This document shows positions 1-5,963 of a stretch of 7,109 nt of DNA, piece by piece; the first letter of the stretch is position 1; the number at the start of each line of letters is the position of its first letter. The stretch spans positions 1-7,109 of the forward strand of contig CALJZV010000143.1 in NCBI GenBank assembly GCA_937983475.1. The letters run 5' to 3'. The notes under the pieces were generated by a model that ran no database searches, was not told the origin of the DNA, and saw nothing but the letters and a program-made list of their open reading frames with translations. A program made the translations under genes and the position numbers. This stretch comes from an uncultured Verrucomicrobiales bacterium. GTDB lineage: Bacteria; Verrucomicrobiota; Verrucomicrobiia; Limisphaerales; JACDHS01.

Positions 1-70
1 CTCAGGTGCTGGATCAGATCGTGCGATGACGATGCCCGGGTGAGGCAACGGTGTGCGCTTCCGCGCCCGG

Positions 71-523
71 CTAAAGCCGTTTGCGGCTGTCGACAAGCAG
101 CGTCACCGGTCCGTCGTTCACCAGCGACACCTTCATATCCGCGCCAAAGGTGCGGGTCTGAACAGGCTTGCCCAGCTCTGCGGCAAGCTTGCGAATAAAC
201 GCTTCATAAAGCGGGATGGCCAGTTCCGGCCGCGCGGCTCGGCTGTAGGAAGGCCGGTTCCCTTTTTTGGTGCTGGCGAACAAGGTGAATTGGCTCACGA
301 GCAAAATGTTGCCCCCAATTTCCTGAACGGACCTGTTCATCACGCCCTGTTCATCGCTGAAAACGCGCAGCCGGACAATTTTTCCGCTCAACCAGTCAAT
401 GTCCTCCGCCGAATCCACTTCCTCAATTCCCAAGAGCACCATCAACCCCTGGCCAATCACACCGGTCGTCTGGCCGTTAATACGGACTTCCGCCTGGGAA
501 ACTCGTTGAATCACCGCGCGCAT
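71..523 (-). CDS. dtd: D-aminoacyl-tRNA deacylase
   Basis: This cytoplasmic enzyme hydrolyses the ester between a D-amino acid (or glycine mischarged on tRNA-Ala) and tRNA, keeping D-residues out of translation. The 150-residue length is normal for the DTD family. Both signature motifs are visible: SQFTLFA at residues 77-83 and NDGPVT at 136-141. The latter carries the Gly-Pro pair (138-139) that forms the chirality-selecting cross-subunit motif of the dimer. The start at 523 gives the canonical N-terminus MRAVIQRVSQAEV; an in-frame extension to 658 would run into the dnaJ gene and lacks family sequence. No clear Shine-Dalgarno sequence precedes the start. It lies 49 bp downstream of dnaJ on the same strand, so co-transcription is likely. 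A short hairpin (AGCCG/CGGCT, 75-88) overlaps the 3' end but has only a short T run. Identification is secure. Confidence 0.96.
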   Translation of the reverse strand: MRAVIQRVSQAEVRINGQTTGVIGQGLMVLLGIEEVDSAEDIDWLSGKIVRLRVFSDEQGVMNRSVQEIGGNILLVSQFTLFASTKKGNRPSYSRAARPELAIPLYEAFIRKLAAELGKPVQTRTFGADMKVSLVNDGPVTLLVDSRKRL

Positions 524-572
524 GGACAAAGAGGGAACTACAGTTGGTTTGAGGAAATCATATGCAAGCTGA

Positions 573-1595
573 TCAATCCCTCGGCTTGAATTTGGATTCA
601 AGCCTGAGTTGCTCCCACAATTGCCGCTCCCGCTCAGTGATGCTTTTGGGCACTTCAATCCGGGTCACGACATACAAATCGCCATGAACTCCTTCGCGGT
701 CCGGCAACCCCCGCCCCTTGACCCGAAGTTTCTGGCCATTCTGCGTGCCTTGCGGCACCCGGATGTTGACCGACCCACTCAGAGTGGGAATCAGGACATT
801 GGTTCCCAGCGCCGCCTCCCAGGGAGACAGGCGCAATTCATAATGCAAATCGCCCCCTTCCACGCGGAAGTCGGGATGTGCCGCGAATCTTACTCTGAGA
901 TAAAGGTCTCCCGCAGGTCCGCCTCCCAATCCGCTCTCTCCGTGGCCGGCCAGACGCAGCCGCTGGCCCTCGCGGACGCCGGGCGGGATCTTGACCTGAT
1001 AGTTTTGGATTTTCGACACGATTCCCTCACCCTCGCACTCTGAACACTGGCCCATTTGAGTGCGCCCCATGCCGCCGCACCGCTCGCACCGGGCGTTGTG
1101 CCGAAGGGTAACCCGCCGGACCGAGCCGTTCATGGCCTCGTGCAGCGTCACCAGAATGTCTGCCTCAACATCGCGTCCTCGCATCACGGCTTCGTCGGAG
1201 GAAGGGCGTCGCCCAAAGCCAAATCCGCGTCCGGCAAAGGAACCAAAAAACTGTTCAAAAAAATCACTGAAGCCCGTCCCGCCAAACTCAAAATCCTCTC
1301 GAGGGATGTCCCGTCGCATCCGCCCGCCACCGGGGCGCGCAGTCCTTGGACCAAAGGCGCCGGCCCGCTTCCAGTCCTCACCCAGCGCGTCGTATTTCTG
1401 GCGTTTTTCGCGGTCGCTTAACACCTCGTAGGCTTCATTGATGTCCTTGAAGGGCTCCTCGGCCTCGGCCTTGTTCTTGTCCACGTCCGGATGGTATTCC
1501 CGCGCCAGTTTCTGGAATGCCTTGCGGATTTCCTCGTCGGATGCAGTCCGGGAAACACCAAGAATTTTGTAATAATCTTTAAACTCAACCGGCAT
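573..1595 (-). CDS. DnaJ/CbpA-type Hsp40 co-chaperone with a shortened zinc region
   Basis: This Hsp40 would deliver unfolded clients to DnaK and stimulate its ATPase in the cytoplasm. Residues 6-71 form the J domain, with the HPD motif at 35-37. Residues about 75-130 are a Gly/Phe/Arg-rich linker. Residues 140-312 are the two beta-sandwich client-binding domains (for example IPPGVREGQRLRLAGHGE and GSVNIRVPQGTQNGQKLRVKG), followed by a short C-terminal tail. Between the start of C-terminal domain I and its continuation lie only two cysteine repeats, CERCGGMG (170-177) and CSECEGEG (184-191). Classical DnaJ has four CxxCxGxG repeats and CbpA has none, so this is intermediate and could bind at most one zinc. 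At 340 residues it is also shorter than typical DnaJ. A weak AGGG lies 7 nt before the ATG. It leads a probable operon with dtd and diverges from the lipoprotein gene. I give no symbol because it could be dnaJ-like or cbpA-like. Confidence 0.93.
   Translation of the reverse strand: MPVEFKDYYKILGVSRTASDEEIRKAFQKLAREYHPDVDKNKAEAEEPFKDINEAYEVLSDREKRQKYDALGEDWKRAGAFGPRTARPGGGRMRRDIPREDFEFGGTGFSDFFEQFFGSFAGRGFGFGRRPSSDEAVMRGRDVEADILVTLHEAMNGSVRRVTLRHNARCERCGGMGRTQMGQCSECEGEGIVSKIQNYQVKIPPGVREGQRLRLAGHGESGLGGGPAGDLYLRVRFAAHPDFRVEGGDLHYELRLSPWEAALGTNVLIPTLSGSVNIRVPQGTQNGQKLRVKGRGLPDREGVHGDLYVVTRIEVPKSITERERQLWEQLRLESKFKPRD
580..608. repeat. Inverted repeat at the end of the dnaJ-like gene
   Basis: Arms GGCTTGAAT (583-591) and ATTCAAGCC (596-604) are perfect 9-bp complements around a 4-nt loop. 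The stem extends by CTC/GAG (580-582 with 606-608) if T605 bulges. It covers codons 330-339 of the dnaJ-like gene and ends a few bases before its stop codon, upstream of dtd. No T run follows on either strand, so it is not a standard intrinsic terminator. An intercistronic RNA stem that affects mRNA stability or the dnaJ:dtd ratio is possible but inferred. Confidence 0.5.
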
Positions 1596-1623
1596 AAAAA
1601 AACCCTAACTTACCGCCGACAAT

Positions 1624-1652
1624 TTGACACTGTTTTCAATTTACTGTGAGAT
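1624..1652 (+). promoter_or_regulatory. Candidate promoter of the lipoprotein gene
   Basis: A perfect TTGACA -35 hexamer at 1624-1629 is followed, after 17 bp, by a poor -10 match, TGAGAT (1647-1652, three of six). Transcription would then start at about 1659-1660, on the ATG at 1660, giving an almost leaderless mRNA. CAATTT occurs twice here (1620-1625 and 1637-1642), each followed by ACTGT-like sequence. The 64-bp divergent gap must also hold the dnaJ promoter, which I could not place. Confidence 0.3.
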
Positions 1653-1659
1653 GCTGCCG

Positions 1660-2994
1660 ATGAATCGAATCCTTTCGGCAACCTCACTGATTATTTTGCT
1701 TCTGGCAACGGCCTGCGCCACGCGGAAGCCTGAAAAACTGCCGCTGGTGCCCAAATACAGCCGTTTTGAACAGAGCTTTCAAGGGGCAAAGGCAAAAGCA
1801 TCCCCTGCCCCGGCCCAGCGGATGGTGGTATCATTCATCGCGCCTTCTGGAAAAATAAAACGCTGCCTCGCCTTCCAGGACGGCCCCCGCCTCTGGCGTG
1901 TGCGCTTTGCCCCCGATGAAATTGGCCGCTGGGAATATTTAACCGAAAGCGCCGATGTTTCTGACAAGAGCCTGCACCATCAACGCGGCGCGTTTTTATG
2001 CGTCGCCCCGGCAGGGAACTCGATTTTTGAGAAGCACGGATTTCTCGGGATCGCCCACACCAAGCGCCACTTGGCCTATGAAGACGGAACCCCGTTTCTT
2101 TGGCTGGGTGCGCCTGTGGACCGACTCTCCCAGGATGCCTGGCCGCATGAGATTGCCTTTCGTCATGCCGAGCAATTTTCGGTCATCCAATGGCCGGCAA
2201 CGCCTCTGGGCGCCTACACGCATGAAGGCTATTTTGCCGAGGTCGAGTCTCGATCCGCTCTCATCAGCAGCAAGGGCATGGTGAGCGCTCCCGTGTTGAC
2301 ATTGGGTAAAGACAAAGACAGCTCCATTGCCGCCGCCCGCCAACTGGCGGCCCGACTCAATGCCGAGCCGGTCGTGTGGATTCTCGACGCGCGCGCGGCA
2401 ACATCCCAGGACGTCATCCAATTGGGGCAAGCCGTCTTTGGCGGCGGCCTATCCCACGCGCCGGTGGTGCTTTGGACCGAGCCGCACCAGTGGCCGGCAT
2501 TTGAAAACGAGCAGTGGTTCGACATTATCGGTGCGGCGCCTCAAAGCGCTACCTCGATAGCTGGTTCCAAAACGAAGGCACCTCAACAGCCCCAAAAACC
2601 CGTGCTATTGATCGGGCATCAGACCGACCGCAGCGAACTGTTGGCTCGATTATTGGGGGCGCGGATCGCCGGCGCTACGGGCACCTCATCTGGCGCTTTG
2701 GCTGGCTTTCTAAAAAGTATCGAATGGTGGCGACTGGAGTCTGCGCCATCGCTCGTGGCGGGAGAAAAGGTCGCGACTGGACGAACCCCAGATAAAGATA
2801 TTGCGGTGGTTTACGCTCCGTCCGTAAAAACGGTTTCCCTCAACCTGAATGAATTGCCCCGCAGCGCAGCGATGGAATGGGTTCATTTGATCAATGGCGA
2901 AACAAAGCCCGTGACCGCAGTCATCGGCGCGCAGACGTGCGATGTGGTTCAACCGGAGGGCAGCGACTGGGTGCTTTTGCTGCGGAGAAAATAA
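1660..2994 (+). CDS. Lipoprotein of the DUF5060/apiosidase-like (DUF4038) glycoside hydrolase type, probably catalytically inactive
   Basis: The 444-residue protein starts with a lipoprotein signal (residues 1-19, hydrophobic SLIILLLATAC, lipid-anchored Cys19), so it should be membrane-anchored outside the cytoplasm. Residues about 36-130 resemble the Ig-like DUF5060 domain (RLWRVRFAPDEIGRWEYLT and a later KHGFLGI). Residues about 133-352 follow the DUF4038 barrel (EDGTPFLWLG, FSVIQ, PVVWIL, KPVLLIG). Residues 378-442 resemble the collagen-binding-like C-terminal domain (IAVVYAPSVKTVSLNLNELP). Positions that are normally acidic in relatives, as I recall the family, are changed: GDT to GAP at 150-152, WILGGD to WILDAR at 240-245, and the Glu after KPVL to GH at 319-320. 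The barrel is also short. I therefore infer a binding or structural role, or decay. ATG 1660 is preferred over TTG 1624, which is inside a -35 hexamer, and over ATG 1651, because it gives the best signal peptide. No sugar-utilisation genes are adjacent, so the substrate is unknown. Confidence 0.75.
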   Translation: MNRILSATSLIILLLATACATRKPEKLPLVPKYSRFEQSFQGAKAKASPAPAQRMVVSFIAPSGKIKRCLAFQDGPRLWRVRFAPDEIGRWEYLTESADVSDKSLHHQRGAFLCVAPAGNSIFEKHGFLGIAHTKRHLAYEDGTPFLWLGAPVDRLSQDAWPHEIAFRHAEQFSVIQWPATPLGAYTHEGYFAEVESRSALISSKGMVSAPVLTLGKDKDSSIAAARQLAARLNAEPVVWILDARAATSQDVIQLGQAVFGGGLSHAPVVLWTEPHQWPAFENEQWFDIIGAAPQSATSIAGSKTKAPQQPQKPVLLIGHQTDRSELLARLLGARIAGATGTSSGALAGFLKSIEWWRLESAPSLVAGEKVATGRTPDKDIAVVYAPSVKTVSLNLNELPRSAAMEWVHLINGETKPVTAVIGAQTCDVVQPEGSDWVLLLRRK

Positions 2995-3043
2995 ACCACA
3001 ACCGTGCGAGACCCGTCGCCGCCGTTCGTCGTGTTTATTTTTT
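2986..3043. terminator. Candidate bidirectional terminator between convergent genes
   Basis: Arms AAAATAAAC (2988-2996) and GTTTATTTT (3033-3041) are perfect complements around a GC-rich 36-base interior. Allowing one bulged C, the stem gains CAC/GTG inside. On the plus strand the right arm runs into TTTTTT (3038-3043), as for an intrinsic terminator. On the minus strand the outgoing run is GTTTATTTTC. The arms contain both stop codons (TAA at 2992-2994 and its mirror at 3035-3037). The long loop has no strong internal stem, so efficiency is doubtful. Confidence 0.4.
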
Positions 3044-3784
3044 AATCACCCGGGTTCGGCAAATCCGGTCGTGCAATGCCCGTTTTTCATCATCGAACGC
3101 AACCATCAGATAACCAACACCGCACAACAAGCCACTAAGGATGGAGGCAAAATAACGCCCGAAGGCCCTCCCATAACCGATGGGCAACCCCTCCTCAGTA
3201 ACGATCTTGATGCCGCAGACCATTTTGCCGGGTGTCGCGCCGAACTTGCCGTTGAAAAAAACGTAATATGCCATGCCGATAAGGAAACCCACGCCCGAAG
3301 CGGCACCCTGTGCGGTCAGAATCTGTTCAGGCGAATCTCCAGGTGGGGCACCAATTCCAAAGAGGAACCCAATAATGCTTCCTAAAACACCCATGATGAG
3401 CGAGTCCACGATGGAGGCCCCGGCGCGAATCCAAAAGCCGGCGTATTCCATCACCCCGACGGACACGGCACCCTCCCGGAGTTTCTGGAGAAAGGCCGGC
3501 TTACAGGTGGGGCAAACATTGAGGTGACCGTGTCGCGTCATCTCATCCATGCGGAAGGTTCCGCCGCATTCGCTACAGACAACGCCCGAGCTGGCCATGC
3601 CTGGGGCCGCGGATGAAGTGCTGGCGTTTCCCCGGTTTATTTTGCTGTAAGGCTGCCAATCGGCCATGCCTTCCCGCCAGACCAGAGTGTCGGGTTGAAT
3701 GACTCCGGTGCGCGTTAGATTCGCCAAATCGGCGTCACTGACCGGGCCGCGTTGTTGTCCATTTTCAACGTAAAACCAGTTCAT
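3035..3784 (-). CDS. GYF_2 / zinc-ribbon-like / RDD-family membrane protein
   Basis: The 249-residue protein has three parts. Residues 1-46 match the GYF_2 (DUF4339) module: MNWFYVENGQQRGPVS, then TLVWREGMADWQP, with the typical W, GP and W residues. This is a probable cytoplasmic peptide- or protein-binding domain. Residues 70-94 hold two CxxC pairs (C70/C73 and C91/C94), a likely zinc ribbon. Residues about 114-247 are an RDD domain: Arg120 and Asp127 in the first helix, NGKFGATPGKMVCGIKIV at 178-195, and the closing KRALHDRICRTRVI. Membrane segments lie at about 124-146, 162-178 and 206-230. RDD proteins are poorly understood; some are linked to ion transport, so no function is assigned. 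AGAGGAG (3794-3800) lies 9 nt before the ATG. It lies 137 bp downstream of the LMF gene on the same strand and may share its transcript or use its own promoter. Confidence 0.88.
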   Translation of the reverse strand: MNWFYVENGQQRGPVSDADLANLTRTGVIQPDTLVWREGMADWQPYSKINRGNASTSSAAPGMASSGVVCSECGGTFRMDEMTRHGHLNVCPTCKPAFLQKLREGAVSVGVMEYAGFWIRAGASIVDSLIMGVLGSIIGFLFGIGAPPGDSPEQILTAQGAASGVGFLIGMAYYVFFNGKFGATPGKMVCGIKIVTEEGLPIGYGRAFGRYFASILSGLLCGVGYLMVAFDDEKRALHDRICRTRVIKK

Positions 3785-3921
3785 AAAAATTGGCTCCTCT
3801 GCTCCTGTTGTCTGGAACTCTCCCGCATGAGTGCGAAGCGTGTTCCAACAGCATCGGAATGCAACCCTTTTTTCATCACAACGGCCTCAATAAGTGAGCG
3901 CCACCCTTGTTGATAGAAAGT

Positions 3922-5844
3922 TTATTGGGCGGGGTTTTCAATCCTCCCAGGAAAATAAAGCCGTTCGGAATCGCGGACCCACCAGGAACCCGTTTCGCGA
4001 CGGGTTTTCCCGTCAGCAAACTGATAATCGTACATGTGAGCGCGCAAGTAACGCGGAGGCGATTCCGGAAATGGATTGTGCTTCAACAAGGCCAGCACCT
4101 CGGGCGCGCCGTCCATCAGGCGGTGACAAAATTGGAGGAACCAGGGGTTGTGACGGTAGTCACCGAGCGCGGCAAACCACATCTGCCAGTCCAGCCGCGG
4201 CATATGCGGGGCGACAAAGGCCGGCCGGTGCTGAACATCACCAGGCTTGTAGCGAAACTCGTATGCCTGCCAACGGACGCCATCATTGCTGCCTTCAACA
4301 ATGATTTCAGGACGACTGGTGGTCATCACCGAGAACAAGCCGTAGGCATTGACACTGCGAAGGGGACTCATCCATTGGTAAATTGAAGCCACCGGTTTCG
4401 GCCATTGCCTCTGAACTCGAAACGCGCTGCTGATTTGAATGAACGTCACCACGGCGACCATTGCGGCGAAGATCGCGGCTAACCCAAGGCGGAATTTAAA
4501 TGCCGCGGTCGCTGGCACAACCACCCTAGAGGGAAATTTTAAAACGAATTTTTTGGGCAGCCATCGCTGAATCATGGAATCGTCCAACAACAGCAAACAC
4601 AACAGGATGGTCAGCCAGTTGAAGAAGCCGTAGTTCCCGGTGGCCGCGATCAACAATTCCAGCGCGACAAAGGCCAGCGCTGCCAAAAACCTCAACCGGC
4701 GCGGTAAGAAAATTAGAAACGGCACAGCCAGTTCGATGGCGAACATCATCACAGCCGATGACTGATGAAACCAATCCGGCAATTGGTCAGCATGCCAGCC
4801 CAGCCACGTGGGCAACGGCTGCGTTTCATAATGAAATGAAAGTGCGTCAAGGTTGCGCCATGTGGGATCACCGCTGGTTAATTTTACCACGCCAGAAAGG
4901 AACATCAGTCTGAACAACAACCAGCGAAGGAGCCAAAGAAATATTTTTGGAGGATCGGATTCAGCCAACTGTTTTGGCCACAGCCCGCGTGGCGCGAAAA
5001 ATATGGACAGCAAACCGACCTCAAGCAAGAGGTTGTCCCATTGATAGGCCATGAATTCGCGACCGATGGTAGTCAGCGAAAGGTAGAGAAGCCACAACCC
5101 GGCCAGGCAAAGTTGGGGCGCCACCCCGGCGACCAAAAGCGCCGCCAGCACCGCCCCCATCCCACACTGCGCCTGAAGGGCTGCATCCCCAGCCCCAAGC
5201 CAGCATAAGGTTGGAAACAACCGGTAACGGTCCCAGCCCAGCCCCATCTGGTCGCACTGCGCGCGAACCGCGCTCATCGTCTCGGAAGCGGGCAGAATAC
5301 CTCCGCTGCCGACCAGTCCAAGCATCTGCACCGAAAGCGAGGCGAACGCCATGAGGTAAATGAGCCCCAGTACGCGAAGAAATACCAACCTTGTCAAAAA
5401 ATAAGAAGCTGGCTCGACATTGGTTCCCCACCCCAACCAAGTGAGGGCGGAAAAGGCGGTTCGGTGCGCTGCCACAAACCGGTAGGCAAATTCGCTCACG
5501 AACACTGCGCCCGGCAGTCGTTGATACGCCTTCCACATCCAGGCGCGGTTGGGGGCTTTGGCAAGCGATCTCATCACCGCCTCGGCGCTTGTGTAAACTC
5601 GTCCATCCGGCTCGATTAGCTGAACGGAATTGAGGTAAGCCTCTGGGGGAATTTCCGGAAACCTATCCGCCACGAGGGGATCCTGTGACGGCAGATATTC
5701 CACAGCTTCTCCGGTCATGGCCCTCCACCGTTGAATCCACAGCGAGCAAAAGCGGCAATCCCCGTCATAGATCAAATGCGGTTTTTCAGGAGGCGAGGCC
5801 ACGTGAATCGACCGGTTCACAACATCACCGTTATTCGCCATCAT
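3922..5844 (-). CDS. DCC thiol-disulfide oxidoreductase domain fused to a lipase maturation factor (LMF) membrane protein
   Basis: The protein has 640 residues. Residues about 22-135 form a DCC (DUF393) thioredoxin-like domain with the motif YDGDCRFC; the redox cysteines are C30 and C33. From about 147 to 610 it follows the lipase maturation factor family (LMF1/LMF2). Family-like stretches are GSGGILPA (179-186), FMAYQWDNLLLEVGLLSIFF (264-283), VVKLTSGDPTWRNLDAL (319-335), HYETQPLPTWLGW (338-350), NAYGLFSVMTTSRPEIIVEG (499-518), APHMPRLDWQMWFAAL (545-560) and HNPFPESPPRYLRA (589-602). Hydrophobic helices occur at about 153-175, 227-260 (two), 268-284, 301-320, 363-381, 385-401, 405-421 and 452-471, so it is an inner-membrane protein. 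In vertebrates LMF1 matures dimeric lipases in the ER and has been tied to ER redox balance; bacterial function is not established. I infer thiol-disulfide handling of exported proteins. No lipase gene is adjacent. The start at 5844 has no evident Shine-Dalgarno sequence, and a palindrome abuts it. Confidence 0.9.
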   Translation of the reverse strand: MMANNGDVVNRSIHVASPPEKPHLIYDGDCRFCSLWIQRWRAMTGEAVEYLPSQDPLVADRFPEIPPEAYLNSVQLIEPDGRVYTSAEAVMRSLAKAPNRAWMWKAYQRLPGAVFVSEFAYRFVAAHRTAFSALTWLGWGTNVEPASYFLTRLVFLRVLGLIYLMAFASLSVQMLGLVGSGGILPASETMSAVRAQCDQMGLGWDRYRLFPTLCWLGAGDAALQAQCGMGAVLAALLVAGVAPQLCLAGLWLLYLSLTTIGREFMAYQWDNLLLEVGLLSIFFAPRGLWPKQLAESDPPKIFLWLLRWLLFRLMFLSGVVKLTSGDPTWRNLDALSFHYETQPLPTWLGWHADQLPDWFHQSSAVMMFAIELAVPFLIFLPRRLRFLAALAFVALELLIAATGNYGFFNWLTILLCLLLLDDSMIQRWLPKKFVLKFPSRVVVPATAAFKFRLGLAAIFAAMVAVVTFIQISSAFRVQRQWPKPVASIYQWMSPLRSVNAYGLFSVMTTSRPEIIVEGSNDGVRWQAYEFRYKPGDVQHRPAFVAPHMPRLDWQMWFAALGDYRHNPWFLQFCHRLMDGAPEVLALLKHNPFPESPPRYLRAHMYDYQFADGKTRRETGSWWVRDSERLYFPGRIENPAQ

Positions 5845-5846
5845 GG

Positions 5847-5863
5847 TTTTGCCAATGGCAAAA
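5847..5863. promoter_or_regulatory. Perfect palindrome next to the LMF start codon
   Basis: TTTTGCCAATGGCAAAA is a perfect inverted repeat, with 8-bp arms around a single central A. It begins 2 bp upstream of the LMF start codon (5842-5844). As DNA it looks like a repressor operator. As RNA in the LMF leader it would form a 7-bp stem with a 3-nt loop in the space where a ribosome binding site should be. Either role would control the LMF gene; the choice is inference. Confidence 0.55.
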
Positions 5864-5878
5864 TGAAGCCTACACGTC

Positions 5879-5911
5879 TTGAGAAAGGTCCAATTTTCTA
5901 ATAAACATAAT
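5879..5911 (+). promoter_or_regulatory. Candidate A/T-rich promoter region for glmS
   Basis: TTGAGA (5879-5884, five of six to the -35 consensus) precedes an A/T-rich stretch. That stretch includes TAAACA (5902-5907, 17-bp spacer but only three of six) and CATAAT (5906-5911, five of six but a 21-bp spacer). No pairing is fully consensus. The location in the 119-bp divergent gap, and the lack of any other A/T-rich segment before glmS, make this the likely promoter area. Confidence 0.3.
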
Positions 5912-5919
5912 TAGACATA

Positions 5920-5949
5920 CTGCCGTTCAGGCAGCATGCTATGCAGCCT
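5920..5949 (+). promoter_or_regulatory. Two competing hairpins in the glmS leader
   Basis: Hairpin 1 pairs CTGCC (5920-5924) with GGCAG (5930-5934) around a 5-nt loop. Hairpin 2 pairs AGGCAGCAT (5929-5937) with ATGCAGCCT (5941-5949) around GCT, with one A-A mismatch. They share GGCAG, so only one can form at a time. Hairpin 2 ends one base before the AAAGGAGGAG ribosome-binding segment. It contains the 8-bp palindrome AGCATGCT (5933-5940). It does not resemble the glmS ribozyme of Firmicutes and is not a terminator (no T run). A regulatory role is inferred. Confidence 0.4.
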
Positions 5950-5952
5950 TAA

Positions 5953-5958
5953 AGGAGG
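5953..5958 (+). promoter_or_regulatory. Strong ribosome binding site of glmS
   Basis: A perfect AGGAGG lies 5 nt before the ATG at 5964 and fixes that start, which also gives the required Met-Cys N-terminus. It is the strongest ribosome binding site in the window; the dnaJ, dtd and LMF genes have weak or no such site. Confidence 0.85.
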
Positions 5959-5963
5959 AGAAA

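Noticed and set aside
3..29. Possible C-terminus of a plus-strand gene (QVLDQIVR then TGA)
   Set aside because: Eight residues at the edge are too few to support a gene; other frames are also open there.
71..90. Hairpin AGCCG/CGGCT at the end of dtd as an intrinsic terminator
   Set aside because: The stem is only 5 bp, followed on the minus strand by just TTTAG; too weak to call.
53..589. Long plus-strand open frame over dtd
   Set aside because: It is antisense to a securely identified dtd, its product has no recognisable family features, and it is explained by the codon bias of the real gene.
1056..1431. Plus-strand open frames over the dnaJ-like gene
   Set aside because: They are antisense to the J domain, Gly/Phe-rich linker and the zinc region; the low-complexity Pro/Arg/Ser products are typical shadow frames.
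2942..3385. Plus-strand open frame running from the lipoprotein end across the RDD gene
   Set aside because: It starts inside one real gene and lies antisense to another, with no domain or ribosome binding site.
3842..3882. GCAT/ATGC hairpin followed by a T run as a plus-strand terminator
   Set aside because: The stem has only 4 bp, and no plus-strand gene ends nearby.
5021..5536. 171-codon minus-strand frame inside the LMF gene
   Set aside because: It is a shifted frame of the LMF coding region; the LMF frame is continuous and family-like throughout, so there is no sign of a frameshift.
5845..5963. glmS ribozyme/riboswitch
   Set aside because: The gap is short and A/T-rich and shows none of the conserved core expected; only the small hairpins are present.
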